Shown here piece after piece: positions 7,623 to 16,849 of a stretch of 64,000 nucleotides of DNA. A program made the position numbers and the translations under genes. The first letter of the stretch is position 1. Every line of letters starts with the position of its first letter. The notes under the pieces were generated by a model. That model saw only the letters and a list, made by a program, of their open reading frames with translations. It searched no databases and was not told the origin of the DNA. The DNA is from CBFIDA01 sp965661085 (GTDB taxonomy: Bacteria; Pseudomonadota; Gammaproteobacteria; Comchoanobacterales; Comchoanobacteraceae), in NCBI GenBank assembly GCA_965661085.1, contig CBFIDA010000001.1:1-64000 (forward strand). The letters run 5' to 3'.

Positions 7623-9464
7623 ATGCAACATTTCCCCCTTCACCGACTGAGAGATTTGGCCATCATCGCACATGTTGATCATGGCAAAACATCTCTGACC
7701 GATACTCTTCTCAAACAAACGGCATCGCTTAAAAATGAAGCTGAGCGCAACACGCAACTGATCATGGATCAAGGGGATCTTGAAAAAGAACGCGGCATGA
7801 CCATTTTGGCAAAAAATACCGCCATTGTGTGGAAAGACCATAAAATCAATATTGTTGATACGCCTGGCCACGCAGATTTCAGTGGTGAGGTCGAACGCAT
7901 TCTGTCCATGGTGGATTCCGTGCTGTTGGTTGTGGACGCTGTAGAAGGCCCCATGCCACAGACCCGGTATGTCACCCAAAAAGCCTTTGAATACGGACTC
8001 AAACCGATTGTGGTTGTGAACAAAATCGACCGTAAAAATGCCCGACCGGATTGGGTGGTGGATCAGGTTTTTGAATTGTTTGACAAACTGGGGGCCAACG
8101 ATGAACAGCTTGATTTTAAAGTCATTTATACCAGTGCGCTGTTGGGATTTGCCACCGATGACCACCAAGCCGAAACCGATAACATGCATATGCTGCTGGA
8201 TACGATTCTTGAGCACATTCCTGCCCCAAATCTTGATGCATCAGGCCCCACACAAATTCAAATTTCAAGCCTAGACCATTCATCCTATCTGGGTCTGATT
8301 GGGATTGGCCGTGTTCACAGAGGCCAACTGAAACGACAACAGTCTTTGGTACGGGTTGATGCAACTGGGCAAGAACATCCCGTTAAAATCAGTCAGATCA
8401 TGTCTCACCTTGGTTTGGCACGGCATGAAGTGGATGCTGCAGAAACGGGAGATATCGTCGCCATCGCTGGCATCGATGATTTGAAGATCTCAGATACCCT
8501 TTGTGACCCCACTTGCATTGAGGCCTTACCCACTCTGGATCTTGATCCACCCACCATCAGCATTGAGTTGTGGGTGAACGATTCACCCTTCGCAGGCAAA
8601 GAAGGCAAATTTTTAACCAGTCGACAAATCTGGGCGCGTTTGCAGAAAGAAATCACCCACAACATCGCTTTAAAAGTGGAACCGGGCAAAACCAGCAATG
8701 CATTCCGTCTATCTGGCAGAGGTGAACTGCATTTGGGCGTTTTGTTAGAGACCATGCGGCGAGAAGGTTTTGAGATGCAAGTTTCAAGACCACAAATCAT
8801 CGAACGCACCATAGATGGTCAAAAGCATGAACCACGTGAAGAAGTGGTCATTGAGGTGGCCAACGCATTCCAAGGCGATCTCATTGCAACCCTGGGCGCT
8901 CGAGGTGGGGTCTTGCAAGACATGATCATGACGACCGACGATCGTGTGCGCATGACTTTTCACGCAACCTCAAGAAACTTGATTGGCTTTCACAGTGAGT
9001 TCATGAACATTTGTTCTGGCACAGGCACTCTCAACCGGCGCTTTTTAGATTACGTCCCCAAACAGAGCCACCAAGGTCACCAACGCCCTTCTGGTGTACT
9101 CATCTCGAACGTCGATGGGCCAAGTTTGGCCTTTGCCATATGGAACCTACAGGCACGAGGCAAAATGTTCATCCAACCACAAGATCAAATTTATGAGGGC
9201 ATGATAGTCGGCATCCACAGTCGAGACAACGATTTGGTCGTCAATCCTTGTAAAGCAAAAAAATTGACCAACGTTCGTGCCTCTGGTTCTGATGAAGCCA
9301 TTGTCCTGGTGCCAGCCATCCCGTTGACCTTGGAATATGCCATGACATTCATCAACGATGATGAATTGGTTGAAATGACCCCCTCTTCATTGCGCCTGAG
9401 AAAGAAATGGCTGAAAGAAGGTGATCGAAAACGTCATGCCCGACAACAAGCAGAAGGGTCATAA
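7623..9464 (+). CDS. typA: Ribosome-binding GTPase TypA/BipA
   Basis: Translational GTPase that binds 70S ribosomes and helps 50S assembly and stress adaptation. 613 aa (Escherichia coli 607). Domains in order: G domain with P-loop AHVDHGKTSL (16-25), DTPGHADF and NKIDR; EF-G-like domains II, III and V; and the C-terminal TypA-specific domain. The N-terminus RLRDLAIIAHVDHGK is typical. Only a weak Shine-Dalgarno-like GAG precedes ATG 7623. The gene stands alone between argR and a membrane protein. Highly confident. Confidence 0.97.
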   Translation: MQHFPLHRLRDLAIIAHVDHGKTSLTDTLLKQTASLKNEAERNTQLIMDQGDLEKERGMTILAKNTAIVWKDHKINIVDTPGHADFSGEVERILSMVDSVLLVVDAVEGPMPQTRYVTQKAFEYGLKPIVVVNKIDRKNARPDWVVDQVFELFDKLGANDEQLDFKVIYTSALLGFATDDHQAETDNMHMLLDTILEHIPAPNLDASGPTQIQISSLDHSSYLGLIGIGRVHRGQLKRQQSLVRVDATGQEHPVKISQIMSHLGLARHEVDAAETGDIVAIAGIDDLKISDTLCDPTCIEALPTLDLDPPTISIELWVNDSPFAGKEGKFLTSRQIWARLQKEITHNIALKVEPGKTSNAFRLSGRGELHLGVLLETMRREGFEMQVSRPQIIERTIDGQKHEPREEVVIEVANAFQGDLIATLGARGGVLQDMIMTTDDRVRMTFHATSRNLIGFHSEFMNICSGTGTLNRRFLDYVPKQSHQGHQRPSGVLISNVDGPSLAFAIWNLQARGKMFIQPQDQIYEGMIVGIHSRDNDLVVNPCKAKKLTNVRASGSDEAIVLVPAIPLTLEYAMTFINDDELVEMTPSSLRLRKKWLKEGDRKRHARQQAEGS

Positions 9465-9586
9465 TACTTGGATATGCCGTGGTCGTGTGCCATGGCATGT
9501 GCCAAGACAGTGGTCGCCGACACGACATGAAACAAACCGACTTTGAGACTAAAACTAGAATAAAGACCCAAATCAAAACATAAATA

Positions 9587-9615
9587 TTGACATTATATGT
9601 TAAAACGCGTACCAT
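9587..9615 (+). promoter_or_regulatory. Sigma-70 promoter of membrane protein gene
   Basis: Perfect -35 TTGACA (9587-9592), 17-bp spacer, -10 TACCAT (9610-9615). It overlaps the longest possible reading frame, so it also argues that translation starts at ATG 9644 and not at TTG 9587. Confidence 0.6.
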
Positions 9616-9643
9616 TAACGAACCCAAGATACAAGAGTTCCGT

Positions 9644-10570
9644 ATGCGTCTGTCATCCCGCTTATTTTCGGCCATGGCTTTATTTGTCAGCCTAGGTATT
9701 GGTGTAGACAATGCGGTCAATACTTTTTATTTCCTCAAACTTGAGCATTGGTCTCTCCTATGGTGCTGGGCCACCACATTGAGCAGCATGTTGCTCAATG
9801 GTTTGTTGTATCATACAGGTGCCAAAGCAACGTTGACTCAAACCAAAAATAAGATCTTGGCCATTTGGTATCGTATTAAGCAAGCACACCACCGGGGGCA
9901 ATCCAGAGATGCTGTATCTTGGCATGCCGAGTGCGTGGCACTGGGCAGTGCCATCACCATGTATGGCTTCACCCTCTTTCACTATCAATCCTGCCCATCC
10001 TGGATGCCAATGTTTTTAAGCACAACCTTCAGCCTTTGTTATTTTGTTGGCACATACACATTGATTCTACAGGCATGTACCCGGCCAGTGCGGATGAAAT
10101 GGGTTGCACTGCATCCACGACACAAGTGCATTGCTGCATTGCTGTGGAGCATCATGGCTTTGGCAACTGTGGCCGCAGGTTGTCAATGGTGGGCTGGTTT
10201 GATTGGCTGGCTGCCTGGGCCTCATATGCATCTACTGGCCATTGCATGTTGTGCATGCCTGATGGTGGGAGAATCATCATTCATTGCACACATTGCCATA
10301 GATTTGGCACAACATTTGGACACATCCATGCATCAAACGATGCGGTGTGCCAAACGCACATGGAAAGTGAAAGCACCTTACAAAACGATTGGGTGCTGGA
10401 TCTTGGTGATGCTGAACGCTGCCGGATTTGCCGGCATGACACAATTTGACAGCTGGCTGTCTCACATATTGATGGGACAAAGTGCCTGGTTGTTGGGGTT
10501 TGCCTTGTCACTTTTGATCATGCTGCACACAGCACTGTATTGGCAAAAAGCGATCGATGAGCATCATTGA
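9644..10570 (+). CDS. Unknown multi-pass inner-membrane protein
   Basis: 308 aa with about seven or eight hydrophobic segments: near residues 10-35 (ALFVSLGIGVDNAVNTFYFL), 42-60, 98-115, 118-143, 160-182, 190-212, 250-272 and 276-298. The loop between the second and third segments is basic (TKNKILAIWYRIKQAHHRG). AAGAG lies 6 nt before ATG 9644 and a strong promoter precedes it. No transporter or enzyme signature is recognised. It is flanked by typA and a degraded carbonic anhydrase on the opposite strand. His and Cys are frequent but not arranged as an obvious metal site. Function unknown; it could be a lineage-specific gene. Confidence 0.65.
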   Translation: MRLSSRLFSAMALFVSLGIGVDNAVNTFYFLKLEHWSLLWCWATTLSSMLLNGLLYHTGAKATLTQTKNKILAIWYRIKQAHHRGQSRDAVSWHAECVALGSAITMYGFTLFHYQSCPSWMPMFLSTTFSLCYFVGTYTLILQACTRPVRMKWVALHPRHKCIAALLWSIMALATVAAGCQWWAGLIGWLPGPHMHLLAIACCACLMVGESSFIAHIAIDLAQHLDTSMHQTMRCAKRTWKVKAPYKTIGCWILVMLNAAGFAGMTQFDSWLSHILMGQSAWLLGFALSLLIMLHTALYWQKAIDEHH

Positions 10571-10585
10571 CACTGTTTTTCGCCC

Positions 10586-11146
10586 CTAGGCATGCTTGAA
10601 GCGCGACGTCCGCGACACAAAGGCATGAATGCTTCGGTGATTTCGAGATTGCAGTGGGCGATTGGTTTGACCAAATTGTTGCTGCAACAGGGCCAATTGT
10701 CCAACAGACACTTCGATAGGCTCTTGCATCACCAACCAGTGTACGCCTTCTGTACAAGGTGGCGTGGTCAAAGAACCCTCCAAACTGAAAAAAGATCTGC
10801 GATTCGGCCACAATGATTCGGGATGCAAAAGGTGTGCATTGAATGATGTGGTCTTGGGGTGACTTGGCACGCGTTGTAACCATTGTGCAAATTGAGGGTT
10901 GAATATGCCTGATTTCAACATCACGGCCACCACCACAAGTTGCCCTGCAGATGATTGATACACCCAATGCAGGACCCCCGGGTGGTGATGATGATCGAAC
11001 GTGTGCTCACTGGGGGTGTGTGCATGAAATTGCATCAAGGTGAATGTTGTGCCTGCATGCATCAAAGTGCTGGGATGACTAGGACGCCACTGTGCATGAT
11101 AAAACAAACGCTTACAAACCACAAACCGTACACTGTTGTTTTGCAA
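10586..11146 (-). pseudogene. Alpha-carbonic anhydrase, N-terminally truncated
   Basis: The zinc site of alpha-carbonic anhydrases is intact: QFHAHTPSEHTFD supplies all three His ligands, and GSLTTPPCTEGVHW carries the gatekeeper Thr. A TNRPLQSRNHR tail matches the family end. The signal peptide and about 70 residues of the N-terminal sheet (the region that normally includes the QSPI motif) are absent. An in-frame TGA lies just upstream of the first possible start (TTG 11146), and thiL ends only 36 bp away. Bacterial alpha-class enzymes are usually periplasmic, hydrating CO2. Without its N-terminus this is likely an inactive remnant; a novel short form is less likely. Confidence 0.65.
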
Positions 11147-11182
11147 AGCGTTGCATCATCCGACATGTATCTTGATTTTGCA

Positions 11183-12163
11183 TCACTGTTGTGAAAAATG
11201 TTGCCATGCTTTTTGGGGATCCAACTTTGGCAAATCTTTGGGACCATGAGGCGCCCATGAGATGCCAGCACCTTCAACCATGGTACCAATGTGATGCAAT
11301 GCAACAGAATGTTTGATGGCGATTTGCGCAATTTTTGACGATGCATCATGCGGCACGGTGAAGCAAAGCTCATATTCGTCGCCAGAATACAAAGCCATCT
11401 CAAGGGCCAAGCGCGCTGAAGATGCATGCTCCATCAACACTGGGGCAATGGGAATGCGATCATGTGCCAACACTGCTGCCACCCCAGAGGCACGACAGAT
11501 GTGCGCAAGATCACCAACCAAGCCGTCAGACACGTCGATACACGCATGTGCCAAACCAACCAAATCTTGCCCCAATGCCACATGCGGAATGGGACGATGC
11601 AATTTTGCCAAACAATGCTCAAAACACACAGGATCGATTGGGGAGGCTGTGGTGTTCAAATGCTCATAGGCATAACGACATTGCCCCAGTCGTCCAGTCA
11701 CGTAAATGGCATCTCCCACCTGCGCACCATGGCGCACCAAAGCCTGATGCTTGGGAACTTGGCCCGTGCACTGCGTGGTGACTGTGCAGATTGGTCCAGC
11801 AGTGATGTCGCCACCTATACAATGCACATCATATTGAGACAATAAACCATGAAAGCCTCGACAAAAATCATCACGCCACTGTGCATCAAAATCTGGCATG
11901 GTCAAGGCACACAACATCCAACACGGTTTGGCACCCATGGCTGCCACATCACTGAGGCTGACCGCTGCAGCCTTATGCCCCAAAGCATTGGGAGACATCG
12001 TGGGCTCGAAATGCTGCCCCATCACCAAAGTGTCAATGGTCATCACCAAATCGGCCGCATCCGCAGTGATGCCTGCACAATCATCACCAGGTGGCAACCA
12101 AATCGCCTGGTCATGACATGGATGCTGGGCAACAATACGACGAATGTGCTCAAACTCTGCCAT
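11183..12163 (-). CDS. thiL: Thiamine-monophosphate kinase
   Basis: Phosphorylates thiamine monophosphate to thiamine pyrophosphate, the final step of cofactor synthesis. 326 aa (Escherichia coli 325). It has the PurM/ThiL-type N-terminal metal and ATP motif PPGDDCAGI, LSDVAAMGAKPCW, GGDITAGPI and, later, the second acidic motif CIDVSDGLVGDL and YSGDEYELCFTV. It starts 6 bp after the nusB stop in the glyA-nrdR-nusB-thiL series, a common proteobacterial order in which nusB-thiL adjacency is conserved. Confidence 0.96.
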   Translation of the reverse strand: MAEFEHIRRIVAQHPCHDQAIWLPPGDDCAGITADAADLVMTIDTLVMGQHFEPTMSPNALGHKAAAVSLSDVAAMGAKPCWMLCALTMPDFDAQWRDDFCRGFHGLLSQYDVHCIGGDITAGPICTVTTQCTGQVPKHQALVRHGAQVGDAIYVTGRLGQCRYAYEHLNTTASPIDPVCFEHCLAKLHRPIPHVALGQDLVGLAHACIDVSDGLVGDLAHICRASGVAAVLAHDRIPIAPVLMEHASSARLALEMALYSGDEYELCFTVPHDASSKIAQIAIKHSVALHHIGTMVEGAGISWAPHGPKDLPKLDPQKAWQHFSQQ

Positions 12164-12169
12164 GATGGA

Positions 12170-12598
12170 TCACCCAGCCATCTCTTGTGGACGAAAACGT
12201 GTGGCCAAGGCGTGCAAGATGCCATTGACAAATTTGTAGCCATCTTCACTGCCGAAGCGTTGTTCTATGTGCAGCGCCTCTGCAATCACCACTTTATAGG
12301 GCACGGCGTGGACATACAATAATTCGTATGCCCCAACACGACAAACGCTGAGCTCCATGGGTGTAACATCCGACAATGTCTTGTCTTGCAAGACCTCCGC
12401 GATGTGCTGATCCAGCATCTTTAAATGCGTGAACAACTCAGGGTAATGTGTTGTAAAATAGTCATTGTCGTATTTTTTATCTGCATTATCATCTAAAAAT
12501 TGGTGCATGATTAAGTGGCTATTGGTTTGTGTCATGCTGTATTGATACACAGCCTGACACAACAGAATCCGCGCTTTACGACGATGATTGAATCCCAT
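12170..12598 (-). CDS. nusB: Transcription antitermination factor NusB
   Basis: All-helical RNA-binding factor that with NusE binds boxA in rRNA leaders. 142 aa (Escherichia coli 139). Family blocks: RRKARILLCQAVYQY at the N-terminus, then ELSVCRVGAYELLYVHAVPY and FGSEDGYKFVNGILHALA near the C-terminus. Two adjacent ATGs exist (12601, 12598); the second is preferred because GGAGG is 4 nt away and it overlaps the nrdR stop as TGATG, indicating translational coupling. Confidence 0.94.
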   Translation of the reverse strand: MGFNHRRKARILLCQAVYQYSMTQTNSHLIMHQFLDDNADKKYDNDYFTTHYPELFTHLKMLDQHIAEVLQDKTLSDVTPMELSVCRVGAYELLYVHAVPYKVVIAEALHIEQRFGSEDGYKFVNGILHALATRFRPQEMAG

Positions 12599-13077
12599 CA
12601 TGCCTCCCCTGATTTGTTTTTTAAAGATTTGACCTTCAGATCATCGATCAAGGTCTGAAAATCGGCAATCGAAGCAAAACTGAGATACACAGACGCAAAA
12701 CGAATGTATGCAACTGGATCGATGTTTTTTAAAACTGTCAAAACGATTTCGCCAATGTGCTGAGAAGGTATTTCTCTTTCGCCTCTGGCACGAATGTGCG
12801 CCAACACATCACTGACACTCTGCTCAATCAAATCATTGGCATCGGTCGATTTTTGAAAAGCGCGCACCATACCACGACGAATGTTTTTTTCACAGAACAT
12901 CACCAACCGGCCATCCCGCTTGATGACCTGGGGCATTTCAAGTGCTGCAACTTCAAAAGTGGTGAAGCGCTCGTGACAGGCAGGGCAAGACCGTCTGCGC
13001 CGAACCTGAGTCCCTTCTGCCACCAATCGCGAATCAATCACTTTGGTGTCTTGGGCCTGACAAAAAGGACAAAACAT
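12598..13077 (-). CDS. nrdR: Ribonucleotide reductase regulator NrdR
   Basis: ATP/dATP-sensing repressor of ribonucleotide reductase genes. 159 aa. The N-terminal zinc ribbon is clear: MFCPFCQAQDTKVIDSRLV with CxxC, then RRRRSCPACHERFTTFE with the second CxxC. An ATP-cone domain follows (VIKRDGRLVMFCEKNIRRGM). ATG 13077 gives the standard start; longer frames upstream run into glyA. GGAG for this gene is built into the last codons of glyA, which ends 4 bp upstream. Confidence 0.96.
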   Translation of the reverse strand: MFCPFCQAQDTKVIDSRLVAEGTQVRRRRSCPACHERFTTFEVAALEMPQVIKRDGRLVMFCEKNIRRGMVRAFQKSTDANDLIEQSVSDVLAHIRARGEREIPSQHIGEIVLTVLKNIDPVAYIRFASVYLSFASIADFQTLIDDLKVKSLKNKSGEA

Positions 13078-13081
13078 AACG

Positions 13082-14350
13082 CTACACTCCGCTGAACGCA
13101 ACAGCGTCAACTGGAAAAGATTGACACAACGCCGTGACCGACTTTGCAATGTCTTGCACCAATCGATCATCATGGGGTGTTGCAATCAAAGTCGCCATCC
13201 AATCCGCAATGACATGCATTTCGGTGTCACGCATCCCTCTCGTGGTGATTGCAGGCGTACCAACACGCAAGCCGCTTGTCTGAAAAGGAGATCTTTGGTC
13301 ACCAGGCACTGTGTTTTTATTCAAAGTGATGTGTGCTTGTCCCATGCGATGCTCAAACACTTTTCCAGAATCCTCATAGCCACGCAAATCGATCAAAAAC
13401 ATGTGGTTATCGGTGCCTCCGGACACAATGTTCAAACCATGACTTTGTAAAGCTTGCGCCAAAACCTGAGCATTTTGAATCACCTGCCCCTGGTATGTTT
13501 TGAACGCTGGTTGCAGCGCCTCAAGAAAAGCCACAGCCTTGGCAGCGATGACATGCATCAATGGCCCACCTTGTGTGCCTGGAAAAATGGCAGAATTCAG
13601 TTTTTTACAAAATGTCTCATCGGTACTGTTGGACAAAATCAAGCCACCACGTGGTCCACGCAAAGTCTTGTGCGTCGTGGTTGTCACCACATGCGCATGG
13701 GGTAAAGGTGAAGGATAATGACCTGTGGCCACCAAACCTGCAATGTGCGCCATGTCCACCAGCAAATAAGCATCGTGTGCATCGGCAATGGCTCTGAAAC
13801 GCTGCCAATCGATGATCCGTGAAAAGGCAGAATAACCAGCAACGATCAATTTGGGACGATGTTTGGCGGCCAACACGGCCACTTGGTCATAATCGATGTC
13901 ACCCTCAGCATTCAACCCATATTGCACAGCTTGATAAGTCAAACCAGACATGTTGACGGCACATCCATGGGTCAAATGTCCTCCCTCATTCAACGACATG
14001 CCCAAAAAGGTGTCGCCTGGCTGCATCAGTGCCTGATAAACGGCCGCATTGGCCTGCGAACCAGAGTGAGGTTGCACATTGGCATAACGACATGCAAACA
14101 GCTGTTGAGCACGAGTGATGGCCAACTGTTCTGCTTCATCGACCCACTCACAACCGCCATAGTAACGTTTGCCTGGATAACCTTCTGCGTATTTATTGGT
14201 CAACACAGATCCTTGCAGGGCCATGACAGCCTGAGACGTGTAGTTCTCAGAAGCAATCAATTCCAAGTGGTGTTGTTGCCGCCAATATTCTTTTTTGCAG
14301 CACGCTAACAGCGCTGGATCATGTTTTAAAACATCTTCTAAAGCAAACAT
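13082..14350 (-). CDS. glyA: Serine hydroxymethyltransferase
   Basis: PLP enzyme that interconverts serine and glycine and feeds one-carbon units to tetrahydrofolate; it works with folD at 54.9 kb. 422 aa (Escherichia coli 417). Blocks: LELIASENYTSQAVM, LTNKYAEGYPGKRYYGGCE, VDMAHIAGLVATG and the PLP-lysine motif VVTTTTHKTLRGPRGG. ATG 14350 has GGAG 7 nt upstream, favouring it over ATG 14374. It is followed directly by nrdR and nusB, as in many gammaproteobacteria. Confidence 0.97.
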   Translation of the reverse strand: MFALEDVLKHDPALLACCKKEYWRQQHHLELIASENYTSQAVMALQGSVLTNKYAEGYPGKRYYGGCEWVDEAEQLAITRAQQLFACRYANVQPHSGSQANAAVYQALMQPGDTFLGMSLNEGGHLTHGCAVNMSGLTYQAVQYGLNAEGDIDYDQVAVLAAKHRPKLIVAGYSAFSRIIDWQRFRAIADAHDAYLLVDMAHIAGLVATGHYPSPLPHAHVVTTTTHKTLRGPRGGLILSNSTDETFCKKLNSAIFPGTQGGPLMHVIAAKAVAFLEALQPAFKTYQGQVIQNAQVLAQALQSHGLNIVSGGTDNHMFLIDLRGYEDSGKVFEHRMGQAHITLNKNTVPGDQRSPFQTSGLRVGTPAITTRGMRDTEMHVIADWMATLIATPHDDRLVQDIAKSVTALCQSFPVDAVAFSGV

Positions 14351-14534
14351 TCTGGGCTCCGCATCAAGGCTCATGATGATACATCATTTCATAGGCAAAA
14401 GCGACACACCAAATGGACAGTTTTTGCGCATGTGCGCACTTGGATCTTGACCCCCAAACATGACGTATGTGGCTGAGTTGTCGGCTTGCTGGGGCCACTT
14501 GATCACGTAGATACTGAAACAGATCACCCTGCAC

Positions 14535-14963
14535 TCAAAACACTTGTTTCAAGACAGACCAACATGTTTTTTTAAGATTGGAAGAAGACAGCATGCCCGT
14601 CAAGGATGGCAAGGTCAAATATGTGACTTTGTCGACAACATGCACGCCATAAGCTTGATCATTTTGGGGCAAAACCGACATCAGAAGATCGGGCACATCA
14701 CCAAAAATGATGACACAATCGGCTTGCATGAGCACATTCGACTGTATGGCTGACACATGGCGCACTTGAAGCGCAACAGCCTTAAAAATCTTCGCCAACA
14801 GGGCTTGCACGTCCTCATACAAAGGCTCTGATGTCATGACCACACACCCTACTCGGTGGGTGGTGTGCATCTGCCATGCTTTTGAAGGTGATTGGGCAAG
14901 TGTGCGGCACTTCCAGAATGTCAACCCCAACGCATCGGCCAATGCCTGCAAGTAATGAGACAT
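14535..14963 (-). CDS. Possible DNA polymerase III psi subunit (HolD-like)
   Basis: 142 aa, soluble. The length and pattern resemble HolD: an N-terminal LQALADALGLTFWKCR, a central beta-rich CVVMTSEPL with LLAKIFKAVAL, a VIIFGD turn, and a C-terminal TLPSLTGMLSSSNLKKTCWS like the psi-family PSL...K(R/K)xxW ending. HolD bridges the clamp loader and SSB. GAGGAG sits 9 nt before ATG 14963 and is encoded by the last codons of coaA, which ends 3 bp upstream, so the two are an operon. Family resemblance is weak and the name is tentative. Confidence 0.4.
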   Translation of the reverse strand: MSHYLQALADALGLTFWKCRTLAQSPSKAWQMHTTHRVGCVVMTSEPLYEDVQALLAKIFKAVALQVRHVSAIQSNVLMQADCVIIFGDVPDLLMSVLPQNDQAYGVHVVDKVTYLTLPSLTGMLSSSNLKKTCWSVLKQVF

Positions 14964-14966
14964 GAA

Positions 14967-15815
14967 TCAAGGCTCCTCGATCGATTGCACGGCATGCGTT
15001 GCCGATTTGGTCAACACCATGTCAGCAAATGTTTTTGACGGTGCAATGTGTTGTTCATAATTGGGCACATTGATGCATTGCCAGGCATTCAATGCCAAAT
15101 CACGTGCTGCGTCTGGCGACAATGTTGCCCATTGATGATAGAATGTGCCCGGTTGTGCGCTGTGACGCAAAGCTTCGAATCGTGCCATAAACCACGTCTC
15201 TAGAAGATGTGCCTCAACCTCCAAATAAATGGACATGTCCCACAAATCGGTCAGGCGACGTTTGGCATTTTGGGGGTGTGGCTGCAACGCAATCACGCCT
15301 TCCACAATCAAAACATCAGGTTGTGCGACCATCTGTGTGGCCTGATCAATGTCATACGTTGCATGTGTATACTTGGGCAAATCATAATGCGCTGAAGCAC
15401 GTGCACGACATGCTTTAACAAAATCATACAATGCATCAAATCGATAAGACTTGGGAAACCCTTTTTGATGCATGCCAACACGCCGTGCAATTTCTGCATT
15501 GTCGTACAAAAAATGATCCGTAGACAAGCAAATGGTGCGCTTTGAGGGCAACAAGACAGATAAAGCAGCCTGAAGCATGTTGGCACTGGTGGTCTTCCCT
15601 GCCGAAACGCTGCCTGTCAGACCCACCATGAAAACTCGATGCTCATCTGCATCCTTCTGCTGCTGAGCCACATATTTTTGATAAACTCGACGCACCCACG
15701 CAATGTGGCTGGCACGCACATCAAGCGGTACGCATGATGGCCAACACATGGCATGTTGCAACTGCGTATCAGAAAGATGCATCGCATCGTTTGTTTGCTG
15801 TTTGGAAGATGACAT
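14967..15815 (-). CDS. coaA: Pantothenate kinase, type I
   Basis: Phosphorylates pantothenate, the rate-limiting step of coenzyme A synthesis. 282 aa from ATG 15815 (Escherichia coli 316); GTG 15830 and ATG 15782 are other possible starts and no Shine-Dalgarno decides. The P-loop GLTGSVSAGKTTSANMLQ is clear, followed by STDHFLYDN, the RRVGMHQKGFPKSYR block and DVLIVEGVIALQP. The C-terminus is a little shorter than usual but retains the WATLSPDAARDLALNAWQ type of ending. It precedes the HolD-like gene. Confidence 0.92.
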   Translation of the reverse strand: MSSSKQQTNDAMHLSDTQLQHAMCWPSCVPLDVRASHIAWVRRVYQKYVAQQQKDADEHRVFMVGLTGSVSAGKTTSANMLQAALSVLLPSKRTICLSTDHFLYDNAEIARRVGMHQKGFPKSYRFDALYDFVKACRARASAHYDLPKYTHATYDIDQATQMVAQPDVLIVEGVIALQPHPQNAKRRLTDLWDMSIYLEVEAHLLETWFMARFEALRHSAQPGTFYHQWATLSPDAARDLALNAWQCINVPNYEQHIAPSKTFADMVLTKSATHAVQSIEEP

Positions 15816-16147
15816 GATCGAAAACGCCACTTTTATGTCTCAACAATCTAAAACATTTCGATCACAAAATCCATACAATCATGGACTTGGCCACATGACC
15901 ACATCGGGTTGAAAACGATCAACAACTCAAAACAAACGCATTCAGCGCTTCATAGAAGACGTTGTCGATGAGTATGCAAGAAGAACACATGCATGTTTCG
16001 CTCGAGCAGTGATCCTAAAAAAGCCCCCATGATGCACTTCGACATCTGAGGTTACAACATCCTACCAAAACGGTATCTTTGATCCTTCAAAGCATTGCCA
16101 ACGCTTGAGGCATCGTGCTTGAATAGCATCAACCACCGACATCCATT
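15816..16147. other. Gene-free intergenic region
   Basis: A divergent gap between coaA and the plus-strand gene at 16160. Short AT-rich stretches are present but no clear promoter, terminator or repeat was recognised. Confidence 0.4.
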
Positions 16148-16159
16148 GAAGAGAGCCGT

Positions 16160-16738
16160 ATGATGTCATACTTAATGATGATTTTTTTGGCATTGGTTGT
16201 GTTGATCGTCATCATGGTGTGTGTATGGATGTCTCCCTTTGGAAGCCAGAACCAGACGCAACTTGATGAAACAAACAATACCAACCCGCGACGCCAACAA
16301 AATCCTCGGACACAGACTCAAAAGACTTCACCGAAGGAGCAAAGCGAACACCACAATCGTAATGCGTATCTGAGATTTATCAGAGATACTTTAAAAGGAA
16401 GGTTATCTGAGCTGCTGTTGGAGTTAAACATTGAAGAAAAACCTGGCACCGAAAGATACGTAGAAAAATTGTCTAACGCCGCGAACCCGCATGAAGATCA
16501 TCGCAAAGCGCTCGATGCCATCATCAACTCTTGTCGAAAATTTGATGCCATCATTGCTGAGGAGACTAAAAGGCGCCCATCTCCAAATGGCACATCTCAG
16601 AATCTCCGCCTTATCCTAAAAACGCCGAATAACCACAAAAAATCCCATGCATTAGAGGCACAAACAAAACCCCATGAACTTGAGAAAGATCGCTTGGTCA
16701 CCCTCTCAAAGAGAAGTCACAAAGACCATGGTGCTTGA
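16160..16738 (+). CDS. Unknown single-pass membrane protein
   Basis: 192 aa. An N-terminal hydrophobic segment (about 3-26, MIFLALVVLIVIMVCVWMSP) acts as a membrane anchor. A polar Gln/Asn/Thr-rich linker (30-65), a helical Glu/Lys-rich middle (68-135) and a basic, disordered tail (KPHELEKDRLVTLSKRSHKD) follow. GAAGAGAG stands 4 nt before ATG 16160. No domain is recognised. The next plus-strand genes are tamA-tamB, 110 bp away. It could be a cell-envelope protein or a secreted substrate; the sequence does not decide. Confidence 0.55.
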   Translation: MMSYLMMIFLALVVLIVIMVCVWMSPFGSQNQTQLDETNNTNPRRQQNPRTQTQKTSPKEQSEHHNRNAYLRFIRDTLKGRLSELLLELNIEEKPGTERYVEKLSNAANPHEDHRKALDAIINSCRKFDAIIAEETKRRPSPNGTSQNLRLILKTPNNHKKSHALEAQTKPHELEKDRLVTLSKRSHKDHGA

Positions 16739-16849
16739 TTCAAATAGGATTGGAAATCATGCTGCATCACAGCCAACACCCATGAAGGGCATTGACAGGC
16801 ATGAGCCGGTTACCTACCATGAAACTTGTTATGGATTTTGAGCAAAACC

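Noticed and set aside
7617..8216. 199-codon minus-strand frame
   Set aside because: Antisense to the G domain of typA; a codon-bias shadow.
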